DNA from: Lachnospiraceae bacterium
GTDB taxonomy: Bacteria; Bacillota; Clostridia; Lachnospirales; Lachnospiraceae
DNA length: 64,000 nucleotides
Assembly (NCBI GenBank): GCA_910574805.1
Contig: CAJTCV010000003.1
Coordinates: 1 to 64,000 of the forward strand
Reading direction: 5' to 3'
The notes under the pieces were generated by a model that saw only the letters and a list, made by a program, of their open reading frames with translations, made no database searches and was not told the origin of the DNA. The translations under genes and the position numbers were made by a program. Position 1 is the first letter of the stretch; each line of letters begins with the position of its first letter. Shown here piece after piece: positions 27,741 to 37,741 of this stretch.

Positions 27741-28655
27741 ATGAAGAAATGGATCTTGCGTCTCTTCCTTCCCATGCTTCTCTGCCTGCTGACAGCGGGC
27801 TGTGACAGCGGAGGCGAAGAGGAAACAGGCGGCTATCAGATCTGGTATATGAATCAGGAAGAGACCCGCCTGGACTATGAATACAGGGAGCTGCAGGCAA
27901 AGAACACCGAAGGACTGCTGAAAGAGGCTCTGGAGCTTTTGCGGGACAAGCCGGAAAATGAGAGCTGCAAGCCGGCAATTCCGGAGAATGTACGGATTGA
28001 GAGCTATCAGATCGAGCATGATCAGCTCTATTTGAATTTTTCCATGGAATATCTGGACATGCCCAAGGTATATGAGGTCCTGTGCAGGGCTGCCGTGGTG
28101 AGGACGCTGTGTCAGCTGCCGGATATCAACTATGTGGGATTCCGGGTGGCGGATCAGCCGCTGATGGACCTGAAGGGAAAGGCAGTGGGCCTTATGAACG
28201 AGGAGCAGTTTATTGAAAATGCCGGCGAGGAAATCAATGCCTACCGGACTGCAGACCTTACTCTTTATTATACCAATGAGACCGGGGACAAGCTGGTCAG
28301 CCAGCGGGTTCCCATGGAGTACAACAGCAACATCTCTCTGGAGAAGCTCATCGTGGAGCGCCTGATCGCAGGACCGCCCTATGAAGGAGTCTATCCCACC
28401 ATACCGGCGGATACGAAGCTGGTCAGTGTCTCCGTCCGGGACGGCATCTGTTATGTGACGCTGGACGAGGGATTTCTTGCCACCGGTTACAATGTGACGG
28501 AGAGTATCCCCATTTATTCCATTGTAAATTCGCTGGTTCAGAACACGGATGCCCAGAAGGTTCAGATCAGCATCAACGGAGAGACGAACCGGATCTTCCG
28601 GGAGAGTATCAGTTTTGATACAATATTTGAAAGAAATGAGGATCTGGTAGAATGA
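27741..28655 (+). CDS. GerMN-domain lipoprotein
   Basis: A 304-residue secreted lipoprotein: signal and lipobox (LLCLLTAGCD), then two GerMN repeats, of which the second is clearest (LEKLIVERLIAGP to VQKVQISINGE-like sequence). GerMN domains occur in spore and envelope proteins such as GerM. The start 27741 is favoured because AAGGA is six bases upstream; ATG 27735 is an alternative. It follows the two-component genes, which suggests shared envelope function. Confidence 0.8.
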   Translation: MKKWILRLFLPMLLCLLTAGCDSGGEEETGGYQIWYMNQEETRLDYEYRELQAKNTEGLLKEALELLRDKPENESCKPAIPENVRIESYQIEHDQLYLNFSMEYLDMPKVYEVLCRAAVVRTLCQLPDINYVGFRVADQPLMDLKGKAVGLMNEEQFIENAGEEINAYRTADLTLYYTNETGDKLVSQRVPMEYNSNISLEKLIVERLIAGPPYEGVYPTIPADTKLVSVSVRDGICYVTLDEGFLATGYNVTESIPIYSIVNSLVQNTDAQKVQISINGETNRIFRESISFDTIFERNEDLVE

Positions 28656-30862
28656 GACAAAGACCTGTGGCGTGTCTGGCTCTTCTGGTATTTCTGATCC
28701 TGCAGCTGATCCCTCCGGGGTTCTTCTATGAACCCCGGGCGGTGACGGAAAAATGCGATGCCCAGGTCACCGGCCGGGTCAGCCGGCGGACGGACAAAGA
28801 CGATAAGACACAACTGTATCTGGAAAACTGCCAGGTGGAATGGGAGAGCGGACGGTGTGAGGCCGGACGGATGCTCATCTATCTGTCAGAGATCAAAGAC
28901 TATCCGGTGGGAACCGATCTATCCTTGTCAGGAACGATTTATCCAACAGAAGAACCGACGAATCCGGGACAATTTAACAGCAGGCTTTATTACGCGGGAA
29001 AAGGGATTTCCTGTACGTTTTATGCCGAACGTGTGCAGGTGACGGGCGGACATCCGGCGCCTGTCAGGGAAAGTCTCACACTTTTGGGAAAAAGGCTGGG
29101 GGAGGTCTACCGTCAGGTGCTGGAGGAAAAGGACAGCCGGCTTTTAGGCGCCATGGTGCTTGGCCGGAAAGAGGGACTGGATCCTGAGATCAAGGAGCTC
29201 TATCAGAGAAACGGCATTTCTCATCTGCTGGCCATCTCCGGGCTCCACGTGTCGCTGGTGGGCATGGGGCTGTATCGGCTGCTCCGCCGGCTCACCGGCT
29301 CTTATGCGGCAGCAGGGATACCGTCCGTTCTCTTTCTGGCAGCCTATGGATGGATGACAGGCGGCTCCATATCCACTGTTCGTGCGGCGCTCATGTGCGG
29401 CATGGCGATCCTGGCAGATCTGCTCGGGCGGACTTATGACATGCTGACCGGGATCGGCGTGTCGGCTCTGATCCTCATGTTCGTCAACCCTCTGAATGCC
29501 AGACAGAGCGCTTTTTTATTATCCTATGGGGCAGTACTGGCCATTGCCCTGATTCTTCCTGTCTGGAAGCTGTATAAGAAGAAATACGGCCCCCTGGGGC
29601 AGGCTCTGTCGGTCAGTCTGTCTGTACTCTTTCTGACCTTTCCGCTTCTGCTCTGTTTCTTTTATGAATACCCTCTGTATGCAACACTTTTGAATCTGTT
29701 TGCCATTCCGCTTATGAGTATCCTGATGGTATGCGGGATCCTGTGCGGCGGGACGGGGCTTTTCTGCCTGCCGGCTGCCCGGCTTCTGGCGATTCCCTGT
29801 CATCTGATCCTTCTGTTCTATGAATGGGCAGGTAAGAGATGTCTGGGGCTTCCAGGGGCGCTTCTGACCATGGGCTGCCCGGCCGGATGGAAGATCCTGC
29901 TTTATTATGGTATACTGACAGCGGGTCTTCTGCGGCTGTACAGAGAAAAATACAGAGAGCGGTATTTCAGGGGCAGTGAGCCATTCCTCCCGGGGAAGCG
30001 GGTACTGGCGGCGGCAGCCGCACCGCTGGCGCTGTGTCTGTGCCTTCTGTGCACGCGGGTCTTCCGGGGACTGGAGATCCGGATGCTGGATGTGGGGCAG
30101 GGGGATGCGGTGTATCTGAGGGGACCTGACGGGACGACCTGTCTGTATGACGGCGGCAGCTCCAGCGTGAAGAATGCAGGTGCCTACCGGATTCTTCCCT
30201 TTCTGAAATGGTCCGGCACCGGACAGCTGGATTATATTCTGATCTCCCACATGGACAGGGATCATATCAGCGGGGTGCAGGAGCTTCTGGAGGACAGTAA
30301 AAAAAGCGGCGGCATCCGGATCGGCCACGTGGTCCTTCCGAAGCTTTCGGCAAAGGATGAGGCGTATGAAGAGATGGAGGCTCTGATCCGGGAGGCGGGG
30401 ATAGAACTTCTGTATATGGAAGCCGGCGACCGGCTGGAGGGCGGAGCATGGTCGCTTACCTGTCTGTGGCCTGAGAGCGGCACAGGGGCGGACGACCGGA
30501 ATGAGCTGTCCATGGTGGTGCTGGCGGAATACGGAGATTTTCAGATGCTTCTGACCGGGGATATCGGGGAGAAGGCGGAGGAAAGGCTGGCAGCCTCCGG
30601 GCGTCTGTGCGAAGCAGAGATTCTTAAAGTGGCGCACCATGGATCGAAATATTCCTCCACAGAGATCTTTTTAGGACAGGTGCAGCCGGCAGTGAGCCTG
30701 ATCTCCTGCAGCGCGTCGAACCGCTACGGACATCCGGGAGAGGAGACGCTTGAGCGGCTTCGGGAGTCGGGAAGCCGGGTCTTCATCACCCGGGACTGCG
30801 GGGCGGTCCGGGTGTGGACCGATGGAAAATATGTGCGTGTTTCTTGCTTTTCGGGCCGGTGA
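28652..30862 (+). CDS. comEC: ComEC/Rec2 DNA uptake channel
   Basis: ComEC forms the membrane channel for single-stranded DNA in transformation. The 736-residue protein has an N-terminal OB-like region, a multi-helix competence domain (ISGLHVSLVGMGLYRLLRRL, STVRAALMCG) and a C-terminal metallo-beta-lactamase domain (LDVGQGDAVYLRGP, SHMDRDHISG near 530, VAHHGSKYSS). Start overlaps the GerMN stop by four bases. holA follows, the classical order in Firmicutes. Confidence 0.93.
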   Translation: MRQRPVACLALLVFLILQLIPPGFFYEPRAVTEKCDAQVTGRVSRRTDKDDKTQLYLENCQVEWESGRCEAGRMLIYLSEIKDYPVGTDLSLSGTIYPTEEPTNPGQFNSRLYYAGKGISCTFYAERVQVTGGHPAPVRESLTLLGKRLGEVYRQVLEEKDSRLLGAMVLGRKEGLDPEIKELYQRNGISHLLAISGLHVSLVGMGLYRLLRRLTGSYAAAGIPSVLFLAAYGWMTGGSISTVRAALMCGMAILADLLGRTYDMLTGIGVSALILMFVNPLNARQSAFLLSYGAVLAIALILPVWKLYKKKYGPLGQALSVSLSVLFLTFPLLLCFFYEYPLYATLLNLFAIPLMSILMVCGILCGGTGLFCLPAARLLAIPCHLILLFYEWAGKRCLGLPGALLTMGCPAGWKILLYYGILTAGLLRLYREKYRERYFRGSEPFLPGKRVLAAAAAPLALCLCLLCTRVFRGLEIRMLDVGQGDAVYLRGPDGTTCLYDGGSSSVKNAGAYRILPFLKWSGTGQLDYILISHMDRDHISGVQELLEDSKKSGGIRIGHVVLPKLSAKDEAYEEMEALIREAGIELLYMEAGDRLEGGAWSLTCLWPESGTGADDRNELSMVVLAEYGDFQMLLTGDIGEKAEERLAASGRLCEAEILKVAHHGSKYSSTEIFLGQVQPAVSLISCSASNRYGHPGEETLERLRESGSRVFITRDCGAVRVWTDGKYVRVSCFSGR

Positions 30863-30906
30863 CGTGTTAAAATAGGATCATATCTTGACAGAGAGTGTGC
30901 AGGCCT

Positions 30907-31887
30907 ATGAAAATGTTGTCGGAAGACATAAAAAACCGCCGGTTTAAGCGGGTATATCTGCTGATGGGAGAAGAGATCTATCTCCGGAATCAGTATAAAA
31001 AAAAGCTGCGGGAAGCGCTGATTGATCCGGAGGATACGATGAATGCAGCGACTTTCGAGGGAAAGGGAATCGATCCCAAAGCAGTCATCGATCTGGCAGA
31101 GACCATGCCCTTTTTGGCTCCGTGCAGAGTCATTGAGCTGCAGGACAGCGGATTTGCCCAAAATGCATGTCCGGAGCTGGCGGACTATATTCCGGACATT
31201 CCGGAGAGCACCTGTCTGATCCTGACGGAGTCAGATGTGGACAGGCGGGGCCGGGTCTATAAGGCCGTGAAAAAATACGGCAGGGTCGTGGAATTCAAAC
31301 GGCAGGACCAGAGGACGCTGGTGCGCTGGGTGCTGGGAACGCTGAAGCAGGAAGGCAGGAGCATCACGGAGGAGACCATGCGCGTATTTCTTGGGCGCAC
31401 CGGTGCGGATATGGAGAATATCGACCGGGAACTGGAGAAGCTTCTGTGCTATACGGCAGGACGCGGGGTGATCACCACAGAGGATGTGGAGAACATATGT
31501 ACGGAACAGACGGAGAACCGGATCTTCGATATGATCCAGGCTGTCACGGAGCGGGATCAGAAACGTGCGCTTCGTCTGTATGCGGATCTGCTGGCCATGA
31601 AGGAGCCGCCGGTGAAGATCCTCATACTGATCGGGAGGCAGTTCAACCAGCTGCTGCTCCTGAAAGAGCTGTCCGGACAGGGGCTGGAAAAGGGAGAACT
31701 GGCAAAGGCGGCAGGTGTCCCGCCCTTTGCGCTGGGGAAATATATGGCTCAGTGCAGATATTATACAAAAGAACAGCTCAGACGGGCAGTGGAGGACTGT
31801 GTGGAAGCCGAAGAACGGGTGAAGACCGGAAGGATGGGCGATCAGCTCAGTGTGGAACTGCTGATCATGAGCTACAGCGCAGGCTGA
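30907..31887 (+). CDS. holA: DNA polymerase III delta subunit
   Basis: HolA opens the sliding clamp as part of the clamp loader. The 326-residue product has the delta pattern: YLLMGEEIYLRNQYKKKL, then DRELEKLLCYTAGRGVITTE and the C-terminal collar helices (LILIGRQFNQLLLLKEL, ELLIMSYSA). ATG 30907 is chosen over an upstream GTG. The terminator at 31901 and convergent rpsT support the operon end. Confidence 0.9.
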   Translation: MKMLSEDIKNRRFKRVYLLMGEEIYLRNQYKKKLREALIDPEDTMNAATFEGKGIDPKAVIDLAETMPFLAPCRVIELQDSGFAQNACPELADYIPDIPESTCLILTESDVDRRGRVYKAVKKYGRVVEFKRQDQRTLVRWVLGTLKQEGRSITEETMRVFLGRTGADMENIDRELEKLLCYTAGRGVITTEDVENICTEQTENRIFDMIQAVTERDQKRALRLYADLLAMKEPPVKILILIGRQFNQLLLLKELSGQGLEKGELAKAAGVPPFALGKYMAQCRYYTKEQLRRAVEDCVEAEERVKTGRMGDQLSVELLIMSYSAG

Positions 31888-31900
31888 GCAGAACGGACAT

Positions 31901-31938
31901 AAAAAACCGGCTGGAATGACGGGACCAGCCGGTTTTTT
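31901..31938. terminator. Bidirectional terminator of holA and rpsT
   Basis: AAAAAACCGGCTGG pairs perfectly with CCAGCCGGTTTTTT around a ten-base loop, giving T-runs on both strands. Confidence 0.92.
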
Positions 31939-31950
31939 GTGCGATCATTT

Positions 31951-32214
31951 TTATGCCATTGCGTTTACAGCCTTCTGCAAACGGGAAATCTTTCTGGAAG
32001 TCGTGTTCTTGTGATAGACACCCTTGGAAGTTGCCTTGTCCATGGTGGAGATCGCATCTTTCAGAGCAGCCTTTGCCGCTTCCTGATCTTTGGATTCGAT
32101 CGCTGCATATACTCTCTTGACCATGGTCTTCACTTCAGATTTGATTGCCTTGTTTCTTGCAGTCCTGGTCTGGGTTACCAGGATCCTCTTCTTAGCAGAT
32201 TTGATGTTTGCCAA
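31951..32214 (-). CDS. rpsT: Ribosomal protein S20, UUG start
   Basis: S20 binds 16S rRNA. The 87-residue protein reads (M)ANIKSAKKRILVTQ and continues with the basic two-helix fold (RTARNKAIKSEVKTMVKRVY). The start is TTG at 32214, seven bases after GGAGGTG; the longer ATG frame has no ribosome site. E. coli rpsT also starts with UUG, where the weak start supports autoregulation. It is transcribed toward holA. Confidence 0.93.
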   Translation of the reverse strand: MANIKSAKKRILVTQTRTARNKAIKSEVKTMVKRVYAAIESKDQEAAKAALKDAISTMDKATSKGVYHKNTTSRKISRLQKAVNAMA

Positions 32215-32323
32215 TTCGTGCACCTCCGGTTTATTCACTGTGATTCAATTTCATGATATTTTCTGATGACGTGCTTCATGAAAGCGAGACACGGAATAGC
32301 TTTACATGGAAACACACGCATAT

Positions 32324-32352
32324 ATTCTAGCCCAAAGAAAGGGCAGTGTCAA
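32324..32352 (-). promoter_or_regulatory. rpsT promoter
   Basis: On the minus strand TTGACA (32347-32352) and TAGAAT (32324-32329) are 17 bases apart, leaving a leader of about 105 bases before the UUG start. Confidence 0.8.
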
Positions 32353-32484
32353 TACATAAAATTACATTTTACGGAAATATTATCAGCAGGAAGCTGCTGT
32401 CTGTTCGCTGACCGGTGATCTGCAGACCGGATATGGAAAGACAGAGACAGCGGCGCCTGACATGGGTACAGAGGAGTGGAGAAA

Positions 32485-33357
32485 ATGGAACGGATGAGAG
32501 TACGGACTGACCTGGCGCTGGAGGCCAGGGAGAGCTTTGAGGGAAGTGAGGAAGAGGTACATGGAGTCGTGGTGGAAGAGGACTACGATGAGGACAGAGA
32601 TATCCGGCTGACCAGGGTACAGATCGTGTCTGAGCGGGGAGCCAGAGAGATGGGAAAGCCCATGGGAAATTATCTGACGCTGGAGGCGCCGGGAATGGCG
32701 TCGCCGGATGAGGATTACCACCGGGAGATTTCGGAGGCGCTGGCATATTACCTGAAGGAGCTTATGGGAGAAGAACGGGAGCGGTCCATTCTGGTGGCCG
32801 GGCTTGGCAACCGGGATGTGACGCCGGATGCGCTGGGACCAAAGACGGTATCCAATCTTCTGATCACCCGGCATCTGATCCGGGAGTACGGAAAGGGCGT
32901 TATGGGAAATGAGAAATACTGTCAGGTCAGCGGAATCGTGCCGGGAGTCATGGCACAGACCGGCATGGAGACCTCGGAGATCATCCGGGGGATCGTGGAA
33001 CAGACGGCCCCGGACCTCCTGATTGTCATCGATGCGCTGGCAGCAAGGAGCACGAAACGGCTCAGCAGAACCATTCAGCTTACGGATACGGGGATTCAGC
33101 CGGGCTCCGGCGTGGGGAACCACAGAAACTGTCTGACAGAGGAGAGCCTGGGGATCCCGGTCATCGCCATCGGCGTCCCTACGGTGGTGGAGGCAGCGGC
33201 GATCATTTATGATGCCCAGGGGAACTGTGAGCAGATGCCGCCGCATCTGAACGGTATGTTTGTGACGCCCAAGAATATCGATGAGACGATCAAACAGCTG
33301 AGCTTTACCCTGTCAGAGGCTCTGAATATGGCATTTCAGCTGTCTGAAGAGGCATAG
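32485..33357 (+). CDS. gpr: GPR germination protease
   Basis: GPR degrades small acid-soluble spore proteins during germination. The 290-residue zymogen shows VRTDLALEARE at the N-terminus, VAGLGNRDVTPDALGP, PGVMAQTGMET and VIDALAARSTKRLSRTIQLT, then GSGVGNHR. The ATG at 32485 has GAGGAG eight bases upstream. It is direct evidence for sporulation and precedes spoIIP, the common order in Clostridia. Confidence 0.95.
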   Translation: MERMRVRTDLALEARESFEGSEEEVHGVVVEEDYDEDRDIRLTRVQIVSERGAREMGKPMGNYLTLEAPGMASPDEDYHREISEALAYYLKELMGEERERSILVAGLGNRDVTPDALGPKTVSNLLITRHLIREYGKGVMGNEKYCQVSGIVPGVMAQTGMETSEIIRGIVEQTAPDLLIVIDALAARSTKRLSRTIQLTDTGIQPGSGVGNHRNCLTEESLGIPVIAIGVPTVVEAAAIIYDAQGNCEQMPPHLNGMFVTPKNIDETIKQLSFTLSEALNMAFQLSEEA

Positions 33358-33399
33358 TGCGGATGCTTTTCCCATATAATAAATGGGTGAGGATTCAGT

Positions 33400-34692
33400 A
33401 TGGAACGATTATCGAGACTTTGGAACTGGATATTGTGGATGCTTTTCTTTCTGGTGGGATTTTATATTGTCTTTACCGGCGGACAGAGATTCTGGTCCGG
33501 AGACCTGCCGGATATGATCCGGAGCGGGAAGGTATCTCTGCAGCGCGTATGCCAGCGGGAGTTTGCGCGCTGCTTCTATCCGGGACTTTTTCTGGAATAT
33601 GCGGAGGGAGGGGACACTTCCTCTCTCTCCGGCTGGTACATAGAGCGGGTGATGGCCATGCACCCCCTCTGTCGGCTGCAGTACGGGGCGAAACAGCCGG
33701 GAGGCACGGAGAATGCGTCCACCTATGAAATGCTGGTGACCGGCGGCGTCCACGATGAAAATGAGCTGGACGAGACAGGCAGTGAATATGATATGGAGGC
33801 GCTGGCGCAGGCGGAAAATGAAAAGGCGGTGGAGGAACGCTTGGAAGAGGAGAGAAGAGCGTCAGAGGAGGCCGGGGAAGCGGCGTCTGCCGCGGAGGAA
33901 CCGCCTGCCGCAGTGACTGCCGGGATGATCTACAATATGGAGGAGCTTTCCGATTTTGATTTTCTGTTCGGAACCTTTTATTCCATGGATAAGACGACCA
34001 CGATCTCCCCGGAGGATCTGAATGCGGAGGTGCTTCTGTCAAAAGATATGAGCATCGACAAGGAGGTGGAGGGACCGCAGATCCTGATTTATCATACCCA
34101 TTCCCAGGAAGGCTTTGTGGACTCTGTACCCGGGGACAACTCCACCACCATTGTGGGAGTGGGGGAGTATCTGGCACAGCTTCTGCGGGAAAAAGGGTAT
34201 GATGTGATGCATGTGACCAGTGTCTATGATCTGGTGGACGGCAGGCTGGACCGGAACGAAGCCTACAGCAAGGCTCAGAAGGAGATCAGTGCGATTCTGG
34301 AGGCAAATCCCGGTATACAGTCGGTGATCGACCTGCACAGGGACGGAGTGGCGGAGGGAACGCGGCTTGTGACCGAGATCGGAGGAAAGACCATGGCAAG
34401 ATTCATGTTCTTCAACGGTCTGAGCCGGACTAAGAAAAACGGAGCCATTGACTATCTCTATAATCCGTACATACAGGATAATCTGGCACTGACCCTGCAG
34501 CTGAAGCTGATGAGCGAGCAGTATTATCCGGGCCTTGCAAGGAACATCTATCTGCGCAGCCTCCGGTATAATCTGCACCTGTCGGATAAGGCTCTGCTGA
34601 TCGAAGTGGGAGCCCAGACGAATACGCTCCAGGAGATGCTCAATACCATGGAGCCGCTGTCAGACATACTTGATAAGGTGTTCGATCCATGA
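33400..34692 (+). CDS. spoIIP: Stage II sporulation protein P
   Basis: SpoIIP is a membrane-bound amidase and endopeptidase driving engulfment of the forespore. The 430-residue protein has an N-terminal membrane helix (ILWMLFFLVGFYIVFTG), a Glu/Ala-rich linker and the amidase domain with ligands in IYHTHSQEGF (near 232) and VIDLHRDGV (near 310). C-terminal LIEVGAQTNTLQEM is typical. It lies 42 bases after gpr. Confidence 0.93.
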   Translation: MERLSRLWNWILWMLFFLVGFYIVFTGGQRFWSGDLPDMIRSGKVSLQRVCQREFARCFYPGLFLEYAEGGDTSSLSGWYIERVMAMHPLCRLQYGAKQPGGTENASTYEMLVTGGVHDENELDETGSEYDMEALAQAENEKAVEERLEEERRASEEAGEAASAAEEPPAAVTAGMIYNMEELSDFDFLFGTFYSMDKTTTISPEDLNAEVLLSKDMSIDKEVEGPQILIYHTHSQEGFVDSVPGDNSTTIVGVGEYLAQLLREKGYDVMHVTSVYDLVDGRLDRNEAYSKAQKEISAILEANPGIQSVIDLHRDGVAEGTRLVTEIGGKTMARFMFFNGLSRTKKNGAIDYLYNPYIQDNLALTLQLKLMSEQYYPGLARNIYLRSLRYNLHLSDKALLIEVGAQTNTLQEMLNTMEPLSDILDKVFDP

Positions 34693-34735
34693 TATATTAT
34701 AAACAGTTACAGAGACGAAAAACGGAGGACGTAAG

Positions 34736-36553
34736 ATGGCAGCAGTGGATCAGAGCAAAATCCGCAATTTTTGCATCGTGGCGCATATCGACCATGGGAA
34801 ATCAACGCTGGCAGACCGGATCATCGAGAAGACCGGGCTTCTGACCAGCAGGGAGATGCAGTCGCAGGTGCTGGACAATATGGAACTGGAACGGGAGCGG
34901 GGGATTACCATCAAGGCGCAGACGGTCCGTACAGTATATAAGGCGCAGGACGGGGAGGAATATATTTTCAATCTCATCGATACGCCGGGACATGTGGACT
35001 TTAATTACGAGGTGTCCAGGAGTCTGGCCGCCTGCGACGGGGCGATTCTGGTGGTGGATGCGGCACAGGGCATCGAGGCGCAGACTCTTGCCAATGTGTA
35101 TCTGGCTCTGGACCATGATCTGGATGTGGTGCCGGTGATCAACAAGATAGACCTGCCCAGTGCAGAGCCTCAGAGGGTCATGGACGAGATCGAGGATGTG
35201 ATCGGGATCGAGGCGCAGGATGCGCCGCTCATCTCGGCCAAGACCGGCCAGAATGTGGACGAGGTGCTGGAGCAGATTGTAAAACGGATACCGGCTCCGT
35301 CAGGAAGCCCGGACAATCCCCTTCAGGCCCTGATCTTTGATTCGGTGTATGATCCCTATAAAGGCGTTATTATTTTCTGCCGGATCAAGGAAGGGACCGT
35401 CCGGAAAGGGACGCCCATCCGCATGATGGCTACCGGGGCGGAGGCCGATGTGGTGGAAGTGGGGTATTTTGGAGCTGGCCAGTTCCTTCCGTGCGAAGAG
35501 CTGAGCGCCGGGATGGTGGGTTATATCACCGGAAGTATCAAAAATGTAAAGGACACCAGAGTCGGCGATACGGTGACGGACCGGGAGCGTCCATGCGCAG
35601 AGCCGCTGCCGGGCTATAAAAAAGTACAGTCCATGGTGTACTGCGGGCTGTATCCGGCGGACGGCGCCAAATACCCGGATTTAAGAGACGCGCTGGAAAA
35701 GCTGCAGCTCAACGACGCGGCGCTGCAGTTTGAGCCGGAGACCTCCATAGCTCTTGGCTTTGGCTTCCGCTGCGGTTTCCTGGGGCTGCTCCATCTGGAG
35801 ATCATCCAGGAACGGCTGGAGAGGGAATATAATCTGGATCTGGTGACAACGGCGCCGGGCGTGGTCTATCGGGTGCATAAGTCCAGCGGAGAGATGATCG
35901 AGCTGACGAACCCGTCCAATCTTCCGGATCCGTCAGAGATTGAATATATGGAAGAACCCATGGTGAGTGCGGAAATCATGGTGACGACGGAATTTATCGG
36001 TTCCATCATGGAGCTCTGTCAGGAGCGCCGGGGGATCTATCTGGGAATGGAATATATGGAAGAGACCAGAGCGCTGCTGAGATATGAGCTCCCGCTCAAT
36101 GAAATCATCTATGATTTCTTCGATGCGCTGAAATCCCGTTCCAGAGGATATGCTTCCTTTGACTATGATTTTAAGGGCTATGTACAGTCGGAGCTGGTGA
36201 AGCTGGATATCCTGATCAACCGGGAAGAGGTGGATGCTCTTTCCTTCATCGTACACGGCGCCTCCGCCTATGACCGCGGCAGGAAGATGTGTGAGAAGCT
36301 GAAGGACGAGATTCCGAGACATCTCTTCGAGATCCCCATTCAGGCGGCGGTGGGCGGCAAGATCATCGCCCGGGAGACGGTAAAGGCCATGAGGAAGGAC
36401 GTACTGGCGAAATGCTACGGTGGCGATATCACGCGGAAGCGGAAGCTTCTGGAGAAGCAGAAGGAAGGCAAGAAGCGGATGCGCCAGATCGGTAATGTGG
36501 AGATCCCGCAGAAGGCGTTCATGAGTGTGCTGAAGCTGGATGATAAAAAATAA
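34736..36553 (+). CDS. lepA: Elongation factor 4 (LepA)
   Basis: LepA is a translational GTPase that acts on stalled or initiating ribosomes. The 605-residue protein has G1 ([13 protein letters not shown]), G2 ([12 protein letters not shown]), G3 (DTPGHVDF) and G4 (NKIDLPSA), and the LepA-specific C-terminus ([20 protein letters not shown]). GGAGGACGTAAG precedes the ATG. hemW follows at once. Confidence 0.97.
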   Translation: MAAVDQSKIRNFCIVAHIDHGKSTLADRIIEKTGLLTSREMQSQVLDNMELERERGITIKAQTVRTVYKAQDGEEYIFNLIDTPGHVDFNYEVSRSLAACDGAILVVDAAQGIEAQTLANVYLALDHDLDVVPVINKIDLPSAEPQRVMDEIEDVIGIEAQDAPLISAKTGQNVDEVLEQIVKRIPAPSGSPDNPLQALIFDSVYDPYKGVIIFCRIKEGTVRKGTPIRMMATGAEADVVEVGYFGAGQFLPCEELSAGMVGYITGSIKNVKDTRVGDTVTDRERPCAEPLPGYKKVQSMVYCGLYPADGAKYPDLRDALEKLQLNDAALQFEPETSIALGFGFRCGFLGLLHLEIIQERLEREYNLDLVTTAPGVVYRVHKSSGEMIELTNPSNLPDPSEIEYMEEPMVSAEIMVTTEFIGSIMELCQERRGIYLGMEYMEETRALLRYELPLNEIIYDFFDALKSRSRGYASFDYDFKGYVQSELVKLDILINREEVDALSFIVHGASAYDRGRKMCEKLKDEIPRHLFEIPIQAAVGGKIIARETVKAMRKDVLAKCYGGDITRKRKLLEKQKEGKKRMRQIGNVEIPQKAFMSVLKLDDKK

Positions 36554-36557
36554 TAAG

Positions 36558-37655
36558 ATGAGAGAGCTGGAATTGTATGTGCACATTCCGTTCTGCGTCC
36601 GCAAATGTGCCTATTGTGACTTTCTGTCCGCACCGGCAGGGAGGGAGGTGCAGGAGGCCTATGTGGAGCAGCTCCTGAGAGAGATCCGGGGATCAGGGAG
36701 TGCTTTTGGGGAATATGAAGTACAGAGTATCTTTTTTGGAGGCGGGACTCCCGGCATCCTGGAGACGGACAGACTTTGCCAGGTACTCACGCGGCTGAAA
36801 CAGGAATTTGCATGCGCGGAGGATGCAGAGGTTACTGTGGAGACCAATCCGGGAACCGTATCGGAAGAGAAGCTCTGCAGGTATCTGGAGGCGGGAGTGA
36901 ACCGCTTAAGCCTCGGGCTTCAGTCCATGGATGACAGGGAGCTCTCGCTTCTGGGCAGGATCCACACCTGGGAACAGTTTCTTGACAGCTATGGGGCGGC
37001 GAGAAAGGCCGGATTTGAGAATATTAATATTGATGTGATGTCGGCCCTTCCGGGGCAGACTGTGGAGAGCTTCCGCAGAACGCTTAAGAAGGTGCTGGCG
37101 CTGGAGCCGGAGCATCTGTCGGCATACAGCCTGATCATCGAGGAAGGGACGCCCTTTTACGAGCGGTATGAGGGGCATCCGGAGCTTCTGCCCTCCGAAG
37201 AAGAGGAACGCCGGATGTACTATGATACAAAGGAGATGCTTGCTGCCGCCGGCTACCGGCGGTATGAGATTTCCAACTATGCAAAGCCGGGGTATGAGTG
37301 CAGGCATAATCTGGGCTACTGGGAGCGGACGGAATACAGAGGTTACGGCCTGGGGGCGGCATCTCTTCTGGGGCAGGTGCGGTATACGAACCAGACGGAG
37401 CTTACGGAGTATCTGAAGGGCAATACCAGAGGAACCAGCGAGCCTCTGACCGAACAGGCGGTGCGGGAAGAGTATTTCTTCCTCGGACTGCGGAAAACGG
37501 ACGGCGTTCCTCTGGGGGCGTATGGGGCACACTATGAAGAGTTGATAAAAAAGCTTACAGCGCAGCAGCTTCTGGAGGAAAGGGACGGCCGGATCCGTCT
37601 GACAGACCGGGGAATCGATGTGAGCAATTATGTACTGGCCCAGTTTCTGGACTGA
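36558..37655 (+). CDS. hemW: Radical SAM haem chaperone HemW
   Basis: A 365-residue HemN-like radical SAM protein: the cluster motif is PFCVRKCAYCDF near residue 10, followed by FFGGGTPG and LSLGLQSMDDREL and the C-terminal HemN domain. HemW is thought to deliver haem rather than oxidise coproporphyrinogen. Start 36558 or 36540 (in frame, overlapping the lepA stop); neither has a strong ribosome site. It follows lepA as in many Firmicutes. Confidence 0.9.
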   Translation: MRELELYVHIPFCVRKCAYCDFLSAPAGREVQEAYVEQLLREIRGSGSAFGEYEVQSIFFGGGTPGILETDRLCQVLTRLKQEFACAEDAEVTVETNPGTVSEEKLCRYLEAGVNRLSLGLQSMDDRELSLLGRIHTWEQFLDSYGAARKAGFENINIDVMSALPGQTVESFRRTLKKVLALEPEHLSAYSLIIEEGTPFYERYEGHPELLPSEEEERRMYYDTKEMLAAAGYRRYEISNYAKPGYECRHNLGYWERTEYRGYGLGAASLLGQVRYTNQTELTEYLKGNTRGTSEPLTEQAVREEYFFLGLRKTDGVPLGAYGAHYEELIKKLTAQQLLEERDGRIRLTDRGIDVSNYVLAQFLD

Positions 37656-37670
37656 GGGAAACGGCCATCG

Positions 37671-37725
37671 GCATACGGGAACTGGTCTGGACCGCCGGCA
37701 GGGTCGGAAAAGATGCGGAACTATA
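37671..37725 (+). promoter_or_regulatory. moxR leader with the TGC-GGAACT signature
   Basis: GATGC at 37712-37716 is followed directly by GGAACTATA and then ATGAGG before the moxR start. A weak partner, GCAT, is at 37671-37674. The signature matches the better-formed leaders of argJ, the gene at 40861 and flotillin. Confidence 0.45.
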
Positions 37726-37741
37726 ATATGAGGTAAAGCTT

